43,101 nucleotides of DNA from positions 1 to 43,101 of the forward strand of contig NZ_JAHKPR010000063.1 in the NCBI RefSeq assembly GCF_018860585.1, given 5' to 3'. The DNA is from Colwellia sp. E2M01. GTDB taxonomy: Bacteria > Pseudomonadota > Gammaproteobacteria > Enterobacterales > Alteromonadaceae. The translations under genes were made by a program, and so were the position numbers. The notes below the pieces were generated by a model. That model saw only the letters and a list, made by a program, of their open reading frames with translations. It was not told the DNA's origin and made no database searches. How positions within the stretch are numbered: position 1 is the stretch's first letter; each line of letters starts with the position of its first letter. This document shows positions 1-7,560 of this stretch, piece after piece.

Positions 1-113
1 AGCGACAATAGCGCTGTGGCCCCACCTGACTCCATTCCGAACTCAGAAGTGAAACGCAGTTGCGCCGATGGTAGTGTGGGAGTTCCCATGTGAGAGTAGG
101 ACATTGCTAAACT
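1..113 (+). rRNA. rrf: 5S ribosomal RNA, 5' end cut by the window
   Basis: The block CCACCTGACTCCATTCCGAA followed by CTCAGAAGTGAAACGC and GCGCCGATGGTAGTGTGGG is the conserved gammaproteobacterial 5S core. The 3' end TTGCTAAAC should pair with a 5' end beginning GTTTAGC, of which only AGC is inside the window, so a few bases are missing. It is the last gene of an rrn operon whose 16S and 23S genes lie outside. The exact 3' end is inferred from the terminal stem. Confidence 0.95.
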
Positions 114-125
114 TCTAATTAAAGA

Positions 126-153
126 AACCCGTAGCTAAGGCTACGGGTTTTTT
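126..153 (+). terminator. Rho-independent terminator of the rrn operon
   Basis: A 9-bp perfect stem (ACCCGTAGC / GCTACGGGT) with a TAAG loop is followed by a run of six T. It starts 13 bases after the 5S gene and so ends the rRNA transcript. Confidence 0.93.
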
Positions 154-159
154 GCTTTC

Positions 160-590
160 TGCATGTTTATAATCTAACCCTTAAAGTTTAGGAAAATGCC
201 TTCGGTATTTATCGCCTGCAGGCAGCCTCCTACAAGTTACATCATCGAGTACCTAAATGGACTTACCTCTATTGATCGTCGCTCAATACAAAAACGGCAT
301 TAACCACCGAGGCTTATCTATCCTGTAGGAAGCAGCCTGCTGGTGACCCGTATTGAAAATACGGTGTAAGAGGTGTCTAAATAGCCCTTGTACTTTGTTT
401 ATAGCCGGCATTAATCTCCGAGCTCATTTATGCTTCAGGTCTATCGACATTAGCACGCAGAGCGTGGAAATAAGGTGAGTAGGTTTACGTTAAATATTTG
501 AACAAGTAGCGTGCCGCGGTGTTTCAGATCGAAGCTATGTCAATCAATAATATAGTAAATTAAGGAAACGGGTACTAATTAAACGTACAT
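160..590. repeat. Noncoding stretch with degenerate inverted and direct repeats
   Basis: No plausible gene is seen. An imperfect inverted repeat of about 21 bp has arms at 214-234 (GCCTGCAGGCAGCC core) and 324-344 (GTAGGAAGCAGCCTGC core). A CGGCATTAA-headed direct repeat occurs at 292-331 and again, degenerate, at 402-441. A small hairpin (CCGTATT, loop GAA, AATACGG) sits at 348-364. This could be a decayed intergenic repeat element or MITE; the family cannot be named from sequence alone. Confidence 0.5.
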
Positions 591-596
591 CTTACC

Positions 597-1598
597 TTAG
601 TTAATTGTTACTTTATTAAAAGCATCTAATAATATTTGCCCATTAGCACCTTCTTTACTTGCACATTCACTAAGGTGTTGTCTGAACTTTCTCGCTCCAG
701 CTAATCCATTACACAAGCCTAGCATATGACGTAAAACGTGCCATGCTCTACCGCCATCTTTAACTGTTTCATTAATATACGGAACCATTAAGTCAATAAC
801 TTCTGCTCGAGTTTGTTTTACAGTGTTTGTATTGTAAATATCATTATCAGCATCGGTTAACATGTATGGGTTGCTGTATATTTCTCTACCTATCATAACT
901 CCATCAACATGCTTAAGGTGAGCTTTTGTTTCAGTAAAGGTTTTTATACCGCCATTAATGGATATATCTAATTGAGAAAAATCCTGTTTAATTTTATAAA
1001 CGCGTTCATAATCAAGTGGTGGGACATCACGATTTTGTTTTGGGCTCAAGCCTGTTAACCAAGCTTTTCTTGCATGGATGATAAAATGTTTACAATCTGC
1101 TTTTGCTACTTCTTCTATAAAAGTATGTAAGAACTCGTATGAATCTTGATCATCAATACCAATGCGTGATTTTACAGTTACAGGAATGCTCGCAGCATTT
1201 TGCATTTCGTTAATACAGTCTGCGACTAAACTAGGCTCTGCCATTAAACAAGCTCCAAAACGTCCATTTTGAACTCTATCGGATGGGCAACCTACATTTA
1301 TGTTTACTTCGTCATAGCCATATTGCTCGGCTATTTTTGCACACTCAGTCATGGCTTTTACATCACTCCCACCAAGTTGTAAAACTAAAGGGTGTTCTTC
1401 ATCGTTGTAGGAGAGGTAGTCACCTTTTCCATGTAAAATAGCGCCAGTAGTAACCATTTCAGTATACAAAACCGTATGCTTTGACATTAGTCTGTAGAAG
1501 TAGCGGCAATGTTTATCTGTCCAATCCAACATCGGAGCAACCGATAACTTGTGAGATATAGTATTATTATATAAATTATTGATTTTATGGTTATTAAT
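597..1598 (-). CDS. dusA: tRNA-dihydrouridine(20/20a) synthase DusA with element-supplied 5' end
   Basis: FMN- and NADPH-dependent enzyme that reduces U20/U20a in the D-loop of tRNAs. Family marks are SVAPMLDWTD at the first barrel strand, NINVGCPSDRVQNGRFGACLM with the catalytic Cys, VKSRIG, HARKAWL, and INGGI with IGR for phosphate binding. The first in-frame ATG (1530-1532) would remove the SVAP strand needed for FMN binding. The frame stays open upstream without ATG, GTG or TTG. An ATT codon at 1596-1598 has GAGGG 7 nt upstream and gives 333 aa, the usual family length. The residues before HKLSVAP are encoded by the integrated element; the native start lies at 10061-10063. The ATT start is inferred; the enzyme identity is firm. 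Confidence 0.93.
   Translation of the reverse strand: MNNHKINNLYNNTISHKLSVAPMLDWTDKHCRYFYRLMSKHTVLYTEMVTTGAILHGKGDYLSYNDEEHPLVLQLGGSDVKAMTECAKIAEQYGYDEVNINVGCPSDRVQNGRFGACLMAEPSLVADCINEMQNAASIPVTVKSRIGIDDQDSYEFLHTFIEEVAKADCKHFIIHARKAWLTGLSPKQNRDVPPLDYERVYKIKQDFSQLDISINGGIKTFTETKAHLKHVDGVMIGREIYSNPYMLTDADNDIYNTNTVKQTRAEVIDLMVPYINETVKDGGRAWHVLRHMLGLCNGLAGARKFRQHLSECASKEGANGQILLDAFNKVTIN
1520..1553. other. attL: left attachment site of the dusA element
   Basis: The perfect 13-bp core (1520-1532) is followed by a degenerate extension that matches the right-end copy at most positions to about 1553 (GCAAC.GATA shared). Crossover in or next to the core keeps the dusA reading frame, because the element carries its own version of the HKLSVAP codons. 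Confidence 0.88.
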
Positions 1599-1670
1599 AG
1601 CTTTTCCCTCTAATTTAAAATGTACATTTTTGCTTGTTTTTATATATTATGATACATTTTAATAATATTT

Positions 1671-1689
1671 TGACCCCGTAGGTGACCCC
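1671..1689 (+). promoter_or_regulatory. Paired TGACCCC boxes, candidate integrase arm-type sites (left)
   Basis: Two copies of TGACCCC (1671-1677, 1683-1689) start 12 bp apart, and the second is followed by ACAAA. The same pair with the same 12-bp spacing and orientation lies inside the right end (9918-9936). Their place between attL and the integrase gene fits arm-type sites of a tyrosine recombinase, and binding there could also control integrase and dusA transcription. Binding is inferred. Confidence 0.6.
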
Positions 1690-1733
1690 ACAAAGTGTTA
1701 CTTATTAACTACTGAATTATATGAGTAATTATA

Positions 1734-3029
1734 ATGGCATCTGTAAGCATAGAAAAGCGAAAATCAAAGGCTGGGCGAATTACCTATCGTGCAAAAGTTA
1801 GATTAACGCTAAAAGGTGAAATTAAAGAGGATAAAAACCAAACATTTTCTGATAAAAAGCTCGCTGTGCTTTGGTCTGAAAAAATGCGCTTATTTCTTGA
1901 TGATAAATATTCAAAGATAAAAGCTGGTGAGTATCGTGAAGAAGATGATCTTCAAGAAACTACGATTGGTGAGCTTATTAAAAAATATTTATCAGACTAC
2001 ACAACCCAAGTTGAAGTAGATAAAGATATAAGAGCTTTACGATTAAAAGAAGAGGAATCAATTAACCTAATAAATGCATCAAATGTAATTGAAGAAGAAA
2101 AAAGTAAACAACTCAATTTATTAAAAATAAAATACGAAAAAAAATATAAAAGCATATCTGGTGCTAAAACAATCGGCCGAACTAAAAACTATGTTTTAAA
2201 AGCGCTATTAAAATATAAAATAGCATCAATTTTAGCAAGTAATCTCCGAGCCAAAGATCTTGTAGAACACTGTAAATATCGCCTAGAAGAGTCTTCAAAT
2301 CCAAAACCGCAAACCGTATATCACGATGTAACTTATCTAAGATCTGTAATGAAAGATGCCAAAGCATTATATAACATTAATGCTAATTTAACTTATCACG
2401 ATGAAGCAATATCCATTTTAAAACGTCATAATTTTATTGGTCGCTCTGGAAATAGAAATGATAAATCTCCGACAGAAGATCAATTATCATTAATGAAAGA
2501 AGGTTTAAGAAAAAGACAGAATCACCCAAGTGCATCAACACCATATTTAGATATATTAGATATATCACTTCTCACAGCAATGCGTATAAGTGAAATTACA
2601 TCTATTAGATGGGAAGATTTTAATTATGAAAAGAAAACATTAAGAATCAGAAATAGAAAATCCCCGTCAAATAAAATGGGTAACGATTCAATTATTCCAT
2701 TAATCGGTGATGCCCCTGAAATATTAAAAAGACAACCAAGATCAAAAGATGTAATTAAATCTGACCTGATTTTTCCGCACGAATCTAAAACCGTAACCGC
2801 TGGTTGGCAGAAAGTAAGAAAGAGTTTAAATATCGTAGACGTACGTTATCACGACATTCGCAGGTATGCGGCAACTAATTTAATATTAGCTGGGTTGCCA
2901 ATAAACTTGGTGTCGATCATCACAGGCCATAGAAACATTAATATACTGCATAACATCTATCAAAAGTTTAATATGGAGAATTTTGACATTAATGACTTCA
3001 CACCAATAATGACAAAAAAACAGGGCTAA
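1734..3029 (+). CDS. int: Tyrosine recombinase (site-specific integrase of the dusA element)
   Basis: Catalyses integration and excision at attL/attR of the element. The C-terminal catalytic domain shows Arg284 in AMRISEI, Lys309 in the beta-turn RKS, H373xxR376 (YHDIRR), His399 in TGHR and the nucleophile Tyr409 in NIYQKF. An N-terminal arm-binding region (1-60) and a core-binding region follow, with a charged, probably helical stretch at about 95-140 that lengthens the protein to 431 aa. It starts about 200 bp from attL, as integrases of this kind usually do, and reads away from the end. No clear Shine-Dalgarno precedes the ATG; no better in-frame start is visible. Paired TGACCCC boxes lie just upstream. 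Confidence 0.93.
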   Translation: MASVSIEKRKSKAGRITYRAKVRLTLKGEIKEDKNQTFSDKKLAVLWSEKMRLFLDDKYSKIKAGEYREEDDLQETTIGELIKKYLSDYTTQVEVDKDIRALRLKEEESINLINASNVIEEEKSKQLNLLKIKYEKKYKSISGAKTIGRTKNYVLKALLKYKIASILASNLRAKDLVEHCKYRLEESSNPKPQTVYHDVTYLRSVMKDAKALYNINANLTYHDEAISILKRHNFIGRSGNRNDKSPTEDQLSLMKEGLRKRQNHPSASTPYLDILDISLLTAMRISEITSIRWEDFNYEKKTLRIRNRKSPSNKMGNDSIIPLIGDAPEILKRQPRSKDVIKSDLIFPHESKTVTAGWQKVRKSLNIVDVRYHDIRRYAATNLILAGLPINLVSIITGHRNINILHNIYQKFNMENFDINDFTPIMTKKQG

Positions 3030-3153
3030 AAGTGATTAATATTAGTGCGATAAAATGAGAGGTTTTATACTTTTTATGTCAAATATTATTTGCAAACAAA
3101 AGTCGAATAAATTATTATGACGACTTTAAGTAGCATACTTAAGTAGAGTTTTG

Positions 3154-4611
3154 ATGAACCAATATACAGATAAATCGTTTCAAGGTTTTTTCACCAATGC
3201 CGATGATATAAGGCATACAATGATCAAGCTATTAGGGGACGTGACGGGGCAAGAAATTATTGAACCTTGTTTCGGAGAAGGAGCTTTTATTAAGGATTTG
3301 ATAGGCCAACCTAAAAATATAGATGCAATTGATATAGATGAAGCTCATTTCACAAACAAATTGAGTGTTGATAATTGTAATTATTATCATTTAGATTATT
3401 TAGACTATTTTATTAATCCAGAAAATCGTCAGCTAACGTTACCTGAAACAAAATATGATTCAACTATATGTAACCCCCCATATGGTTTAAAGTTTTCAAA
3501 AGAATATAGGAAACTAATAAAAAAAGTATTACCTGATGTTTATGCACGAGAATCATATGGTCTTTTCTTTTATTTAACTTTAAAACAATTAAAAGAAAAC
3601 GGCAGATATGTTTTTATTATGCCCGATACTTTTTTCACAAGTAGAAATCTTGGATATTTAAGAAAATATATTGTTGATTGCGCTCAACCAACTCACATTC
3701 TTCAATTCAAAAGTAAAAGATTCGGCTCCGTCAATTTTGGCTATGGCAACTTGTGTATTATAGCAGGTACTAAAAAGGCAATATCGCCTGATACCAAAAC
3801 CAATTGGATCGATGCAGTCTCATCAAATAGTAATTTATTAGATCTACTTAAAGAAGATGATACAACAGTAAATGGTCAATATTTCATAGACAATGCTGAT
3901 GACGCTTGGATTAGCCCCAAAATATCTAATACTGTGACGTTTTCCCGAGAAGTAGTCAATTTGGGGGATATCGCAGAATGTAAAACTGGTATCTATACTG
4001 GTGATAATACACAATTTTGTGGCTACAACGAAGAAAATCCTCCAAAGCGAACTAATGGTCACCCTGTTGATTGGAATTTTGTTGTTCATAGCCCTTCAGG
4101 TGAAGAAAAAAAATCAGGAATTAAAAAAGAAAAAGCTTATGTTCCATTCATTCGAGGCGGTCATAGGAACGTTTTTGAGAAAACCAATAATTGTATACGT
4201 TGGGACATTGATGCTATCAATTTTTATGATACTGATAAGAAAGCAAGACTTCAAAATAAGGATTTTTATTTTAAAACTGGTTTAGCTGTTCCAATGGTAA
4301 CATCAGGTAAAATTTCAGCTTCTGAAATAAAAAATTCAATATTTGATCAGGGTGTAGTTGGTATATTTGCTTGTGATGATAATTACCATAATTTTTTATT
4401 ACTATATCTAAACGATAGTTTTGCATATAAATTAAAGGCATTAATAGCTCCAGGAGCTAATAATTCTGCGAACTATCTTAAAAAAATGAAAGTGCCTAAA
4501 TTAACTAATTTAGAATTAGATGAAGCAACAACACTTGTGAATTTAGCAAAAGATATTGGCTGGGATAAGACTAAGGAAATGAGAGCTAATTATATAGCAT
4601 CAGTTATTTAA
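3154..4611 (+). CDS. Type II DNA adenine-N6 methyltransferase
   Basis: S-adenosylmethionine-dependent methyltransferase that would protect the host from the nuclease encoded opposite. Motif order is X (GFFTNADDI, near residue 11), I (EPCFGEGAF, 37-45), then IV NPPY (107-110), followed by a long C-terminal target-recognition region, i.e. the gamma-class amino-methyltransferase layout; NPPY indicates N6-adenine. The ATG at 3154 has GAG 5 nt upstream; a TTG one codon earlier is less likely. The 485 aa fit a stand-alone type II enzyme. It converges on the nuclease gene across a shared terminator. Recognition sequence unknown. AT-rich codon use matches the element. Confidence 0.9.
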   Translation: MNQYTDKSFQGFFTNADDIRHTMIKLLGDVTGQEIIEPCFGEGAFIKDLIGQPKNIDAIDIDEAHFTNKLSVDNCNYYHLDYLDYFINPENRQLTLPETKYDSTICNPPYGLKFSKEYRKLIKKVLPDVYARESYGLFFYLTLKQLKENGRYVFIMPDTFFTSRNLGYLRKYIVDCAQPTHILQFKSKRFGSVNFGYGNLCIIAGTKKAISPDTKTNWIDAVSSNSNLLDLLKEDDTTVNGQYFIDNADDAWISPKISNTVTFSREVVNLGDIAECKTGIYTGDNTQFCGYNEENPPKRTNGHPVDWNFVVHSPSGEEKKSGIKKEKAYVPFIRGGHRNVFEKTNNCIRWDIDAINFYDTDKKARLQNKDFYFKTGLAVPMVTSGKISASEIKNSIFDQGVVGIFACDDNYHNFLLLYLNDSFAYKLKALIAPGANNSANYLKKMKVPKLTNLELDEATTLVNLAKDIGWDKTKEMRANYIASVI

Positions 4612-4615
4612 ATTA

Positions 4616-4655
4616 GAAAGAGATAGAGTACGAATAGGTGATCTCTATCTCTTTC
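4616..4655. terminator. Bidirectional terminator between M and R genes
   Basis: A perfect 13-bp inverted repeat (GAAAGAGATAGAG / CTCTATCTCTTTC) with a 14-nt loop occupies the whole gap between the convergent methyltransferase and nuclease genes. Confidence 0.8.
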
Positions 4656-4663
4656 CACAAACT

Positions 4664-5530
4664 TTACCAATCAAGATAGTGTTGAATATTATTTTGAACT
4701 AAATACGCCCAAAAACCTTCGGATAAATCATTTCTAAAATCAATTGCTTCTCGCCTGACTTCACATATACCAGCATTAGTTAATTCATCAACTTTACTAT
4801 ATGCGTCATCCCCACAATTAACCTCCCATAAATTACTTCTTCTTATAGTTTCTAAATAGTTATTATTTTCATTCTGTCTTACCAAAAATAATAAGCTAAC
4901 ATTTGGATCCCAATGCTTATAAGCTCTACCAACAGCGATCAAACGTAGAGTATTTCCTTTTTCATTTGATCCAAATCCACTTTTAAAATCAATAATATGG
5001 TTTCTACTATTAAGATTAAACATTTCATCTTCAACCATATTAATCTCACCAACAAGCTCGAAAATACTACTTACCTCATTATAAATTTCATTTTGAGTAA
5101 CCAAACCATTAGTGTAATTCATAATTCTAGCTATGAAATTATCTCGTACATCGCTAAATAATGGCGCTTCAATTCGATACAGGTTAGGTAGCTCGGAATG
5201 ATCCCAAGCTGCTTTACAAAACCTTTCCCAAAGCTCCCCATTTCGTCGAGAAAAAGCCATATATTCATATGGCCAGACTATATTTCGATATTCAAAGCTC
5301 ATAACTGTGTAACAGTATTGAAGTAGCATATATAACTTCGGTCGATTTAGTTCTGGATACTTATTGACTAAAACTGGACCTAGTTGGTTTTTAATACTTT
5401 CGACAGCTTGATTTATTTTTTTTGATTTGACACCTCGATCAGCGATGCTGTTTTGGATTGTTAATGTGGTATTTCTTAAATTACTATGGAAATAATTAAA
5501 AATCTCTACTTTTAGTGCTCTGTAATCCAT
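4664..5530 (-). CDS. Probable type II restriction endonuclease, PD-(D/E)xK fold
   Basis: No exact family is recognised by sequence, but context and motifs point to the restriction partner of the methyltransferase. Residues 162-183 hold an acidic stretch (GEINMVEDEMF) and then IIDFKSGF, a D-x-K pair (Asp181, Lys183) typical of PD-(D/E)xK nucleases. An upstream helix (GELWERFCKAAWD, 98-110) also resembles restriction enzymes. Length 288 aa is normal for type II enzymes. The start ATG overlaps the stop of the controller gene (TAATG), so translation is coupled to it. Cleavage specificity cannot be told from the sequence. Confidence 0.75.
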   Translation of the reverse strand: MDYRALKVEIFNYFHSNLRNTTLTIQNSIADRGVKSKKINQAVESIKNQLGPVLVNKYPELNRPKLYMLLQYCYTVMSFEYRNIVWPYEYMAFSRRNGELWERFCKAAWDHSELPNLYRIEAPLFSDVRDNFIARIMNYTNGLVTQNEIYNEVSSIFELVGEINMVEDEMFNLNSRNHIIDFKSGFGSNEKGNTLRLIAVGRAYKHWDPNVSLLFLVRQNENNNYLETIRRSNLWEVNCGDDAYSKVDELTNAGICEVRREAIDFRNDLSEGFWAYLVQNNIQHYLDW

Positions 5531-5739
5531 TAAAATAATTCCTTAATGTTTATTTCTAATGCGAAAGCTATTTTATGGATGTTAAGTAAACTCACATTCC
5601 TTTCCCCCCGTTCAACACTTCCAATATATGTCCGATCCAAATTGCACAAATGAGCTAATTCTTCTTGGGTCAATTTTTTTCTATTTCTTTGGGTTCTAAC
5701 GGCTAATCCAAAGTCAATTTGCTGTTTATTTTTATTCAT
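5530..5739 (-). CDS. Restriction-modification controller protein (C protein), HTH-XRE
   Basis: Small DNA-binding dimer that times restriction after methylation in controlled type II systems. A Cro/CI-type helix-turn-helix spans about residues 22-45 (TQEELAHLCNLD, then RTYIGSVERGERN), followed by a short dimerization part ending IKELF. At 69 aa it has the size of C.PvuII/C.Esp1396I-like proteins. It is the first gene of a C-R operon with a 1-nt TAATG overlap to the nuclease. Tandem C-boxes lie 20 bp upstream of its start, so it should autoregulate: activation at low level, repression at high level. Confidence 0.9.
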   Translation of the reverse strand: MNKNKQQIDFGLAVRTQRNRKKLTQEELAHLCNLDRTYIGSVERGERNVSLLNIHKIAFALEINIKELF

Positions 5740-5759
5740 AATTCATTAGGCCAGATGAT

Positions 5760-5786
5760 GACAATAAGTCGACGGACTATAAGTAG
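5760..5786 (-). promoter_or_regulatory. Tandem C-box operators of the C-R operon
   Basis: On the minus strand the distal site reads TACTTATAGTC (5785-5775) and the proximal site GACTTATTGTC (5770-5760), joined by four bases. Each is one mismatch from the GACT-N3-AGTC dyad of C-protein operators, and the layout closely resembles the C.Esp1396I operator as I recall it. Place and orientation, 20 bp before the C gene, fit the OL/OR arrangement. Confidence 0.85.
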
Positions 5787-6097
5787 CTATTCTCGAAATT
5801 AATAGGTAAAAATGAAGGAGTAAGCTGATCTTGTAACTCATTAATGAACATATGAATAAAACTAGCTATAAATAAGATTATGGAGTCGTATAGAATGAAA
5901 AATATAGAATTGTTTTACCAATAAAAAATAATCAACTTCATTTAAAAGCTATTGGAGACTTTATAAAGCCCTGCCTTATTTCATCAGCATTTAATCAACT
6001 CTTATTACAAACCTACCTGATTGGTAGATTGTTCTTAAAAAACCTCTAAAAACGTAATTTAAAATAGATTAGGTTTATTTATTATTTTATAACTCAT

Positions 6098-6164
6098 TTC
6101 GCAAGCTCAAATCACCAAACCAGAAAAGGTGAGCTTGCGAACTATGCACTGGCCACGAGTGGCC
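6098..6164. repeat. Two adjacent inverted repeats upstream of the repL-like gene
   Basis: A perfect 12-bp inverted repeat (TTCGCAAGCTCA at 6098-6109 and its complement at 6130-6141) encloses 20 nt. Ten bases on, GGCCAC-GA-GTGGCC (6151-6164) forms a second perfect dyad. No T-run follows, so they are not ordinary terminators. They may be operators, an origin, or RNA structures controlling the initiator. Confidence 0.7.
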
Positions 6165-6493
6165 GATAAAAATAAAAATTAATACTAATTTAAAGATCTC
6201 GCTACCGCTCAAACACTCGCATAAAAATACTCGTAATGACTCTATTAAAGATATAAGAGAACAGATCTTTTTTTATCCCTAGAAATAAATCTTTTTATTA
6301 GACCTATGTAAACCCCACCTTTAAATTAATGTAAAGCACTTTTCTTTTTTCGTTCGGCTGCCCTTATATTTAACGACAAATCTATGCAATACCGTCCCAA
6401 CAAAAACAACTTAACCATCTGTATTTTAGTTGTTTTATTGCAATTGCATTAATGGTGTATTTTTTAACGTGGTTGTTAATTTATCTTCACAAG

Positions 6494-6522
6494 TTGACAA
6501 GTAAATTATTAATGATAAATAA
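6494..6522 (+). promoter_or_regulatory. Candidate promoter of the repL-like operon
   Basis: TTGACA (6494-6499) is a consensus -35 box. About 16 bp later TGATAAATA could serve as an extended -10, a weak match. The ATG of the repL-like gene follows about 45 bp downstream with AAAGGAA as Shine-Dalgarno. Confidence 0.45.
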
Positions 6523-6566
6523 ATATTAGTGAAAAAACATTACCTACTACTCAAAAGGAACAAAGA

Positions 6567-7085
6567 ATGGAAAATATAAACGTTACAAGTAATTACACAA
6601 CAGAGCGTCCTGATGGTCAAATATGCCCTGTCGAAATTGATACGGACAAAGACACTAACGAGCAACAAGCAAGGCAAAAAAGCGCTCCGTTCTTTGCTTT
6701 TAACAAGCAAAACTATAAGGCCAAGGTAATGCTCGCAAGAGAAGAACCACTTGCTAATTCTCTTTTTGAGTTTTTTGTTTCAGAAATGGATAAAACAAAC
6801 GCTATTTGTATATCTATGAGCACACTCGAAAAACTATTTAAAAAATCAAGACAATCAATTTCTAAACATATAAAAATTTTAGTAAAGAGAAATTTTGTTG
6901 AAATATTTAAAATTGGAAATATGAACGCTTATGCAATTAATGCTTTCATTGTGTTTACCCAAGGAGATTCTAACCTTTGGAAAGCAAAATTTACGGCAAC
7001 AATATATGCCGATTTTGACGAACAAAACGAAATGATAAAAAGAGAGTACACCAGACAAATAACAACTAAAAAAGGAAGAAAATAA
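6567..7085 (+). CDS. RepL-like winged-helix protein, possible replication initiator
   Basis: A winged helix-turn-helix at about residues 80-128 (ISMSTLEKLFKKSRQSISKH, a VKRNFVEIFKIG wing, then MNAYAIN) resembles plasmid RepL-type initiators, in which a DNA-binding helix is followed by a short 'I-Y-x-I-N' wing strand. The N-terminal 60 residues are polar and probably disordered. The length of 172 aa fits RepL. AAAGGAA lies 10 nt before the ATG. Its stop overlaps the next ATG (TAATG). If it is an initiator, the element may replicate after excision or during transfer; it could instead be only a transcription regulator. Confidence 0.6.
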   Translation: MENINVTSNYTTERPDGQICPVEIDTDKDTNEQQARQKSAPFFAFNKQNYKAKVMLAREEPLANSLFEFFVSEMDKTNAICISMSTLEKLFKKSRQSISKHIKILVKRNFVEIFKIGNMNAYAINAFIVFTQGDSNLWKAKFTATIYADFDEQNEMIKREYTRQITTKKGRK

Positions 7086-7333
7086 TGAACGCATATAGAC
7101 ATAACGCAATAATAAATACATTCAACAGCAATCCAACAGAAGAGCAAATAACTCAACTTACAAAAGAAAATAAAAGGTTGAAAGATTTTATAATTAAACT
7201 TTATGAGGGAACAGATTATACAGTTAATGATATGGTTTCAATGGATAATAATTGTTATGGAATGGCAATTTGGACTTTAACTAATATATACCCTAATGAG
7301 TCGTTTTATCAAAAAATAAAGAAAGAAGATTAA
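7085..7333 (+). CDS. Hypothetical small protein downstream of repL-like gene
   Basis: No family is recognised. The 82-aa product has a central, probably coiled-coil helix (EEQITQLTKENKRLKDFIIK) and a hydrophobic stretch around residues 59-68. It is translationally coupled to the repL-like gene by a 1-nt TAATG overlap, which argues that it is a real gene working with it, for instance as an accessory of replication or copy control. Confidence 0.65.
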   Translation: MNAYRHNAIINTFNSNPTEEQITQLTKENKRLKDFIIKLYEGTDYTVNDMVSMDNNCYGMAIWTLTNIYPNESFYQKIKKED

Positions 7334-7335
7334 TT

Positions 7336-7470
7336 ATGTATGGATATAATGAAAGTGATTACAGCCCTTGTGATATTTGCGGCAGTGAAGAAAGAGAATT
7401 AAATAGATATGAAGGAGATGATATTTGTAATAGCTGTCTTTATCAAGAAACTTACTCTGGTGAAGAATAA
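7336..7470 (+). CDS. 44-aa CxxC-CxxC zinc-ribbon-like protein
   Basis: Two Cys pairs, SPCDICGSE (Cys12/Cys15) and DDICNSCLY (Cys31/Cys34), are spaced like a minimal zinc ribbon. The ATG lies three bases after the previous stop and the preceding gene ends with AAGAAGAT, so it should be the third gene of the repL-like operon. It is short and acidic; function unknown. Confidence 0.6.
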   Translation: MYGYNESDYSPCDICGSEERELNRYEGDDICNSCLYQETYSGEE

Positions 7471-7518
7471 CCAAATAGGTTAATAAAATGATTTATATAA
7501 TCAAATTAAAAAATAATA

Positions 7519-7549
7519 AAAAGAGTCTAAAAAAACAGACTCTTTTTTA
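7519..7549. terminator. Bidirectional terminator between repL-like and mobilization operons
   Basis: An inverted repeat of 10 bp (AAAAGAGTCT / AGACTCTTTT) with an 8-nt A-rich loop has T-runs on both strands and sits between two convergent operons. Confidence 0.85.
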
Positions 7550-7560
7550 TGTCTGATTTA

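Larger units (their letters stand above)
5787..6566. other. Gene-free 780-bp AT-rich region between the RM system and repL-like gene
   Basis: No supportable gene is seen on either strand. The stretch holds the inverted repeats at 6098-6164 and a candidate promoter at 6494-6522. Being upstream of a RepL-like gene, it could contain a replication origin or its control region, but no clear iterons are visible. Confidence 0.5.

Noticed and set aside
3099..3127. AAAGTCG ... CGACTTT dyad before the methyltransferase as a C-protein operator
   Set aside because: The order and spacing (AGTC-N17-GACT) differ from C-boxes; it may be an integrase-gene terminator remnant or unrelated dyad.
4001..4285. 94-codon open frame overlapping the methyltransferase gene on the same strand
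   Set aside because: It is a different frame of a gene with clear motifs and has no independent ribosome site.
5936..6049. Plus-strand open stretch reading like a fragment of a phage or plasmid protein (KAIGDFIKPCL, then LLLQTYLIGRL)
   Set aside because: No start codon, only about 37 codons, and no family could be named; a gene remnant is possible but not supported.
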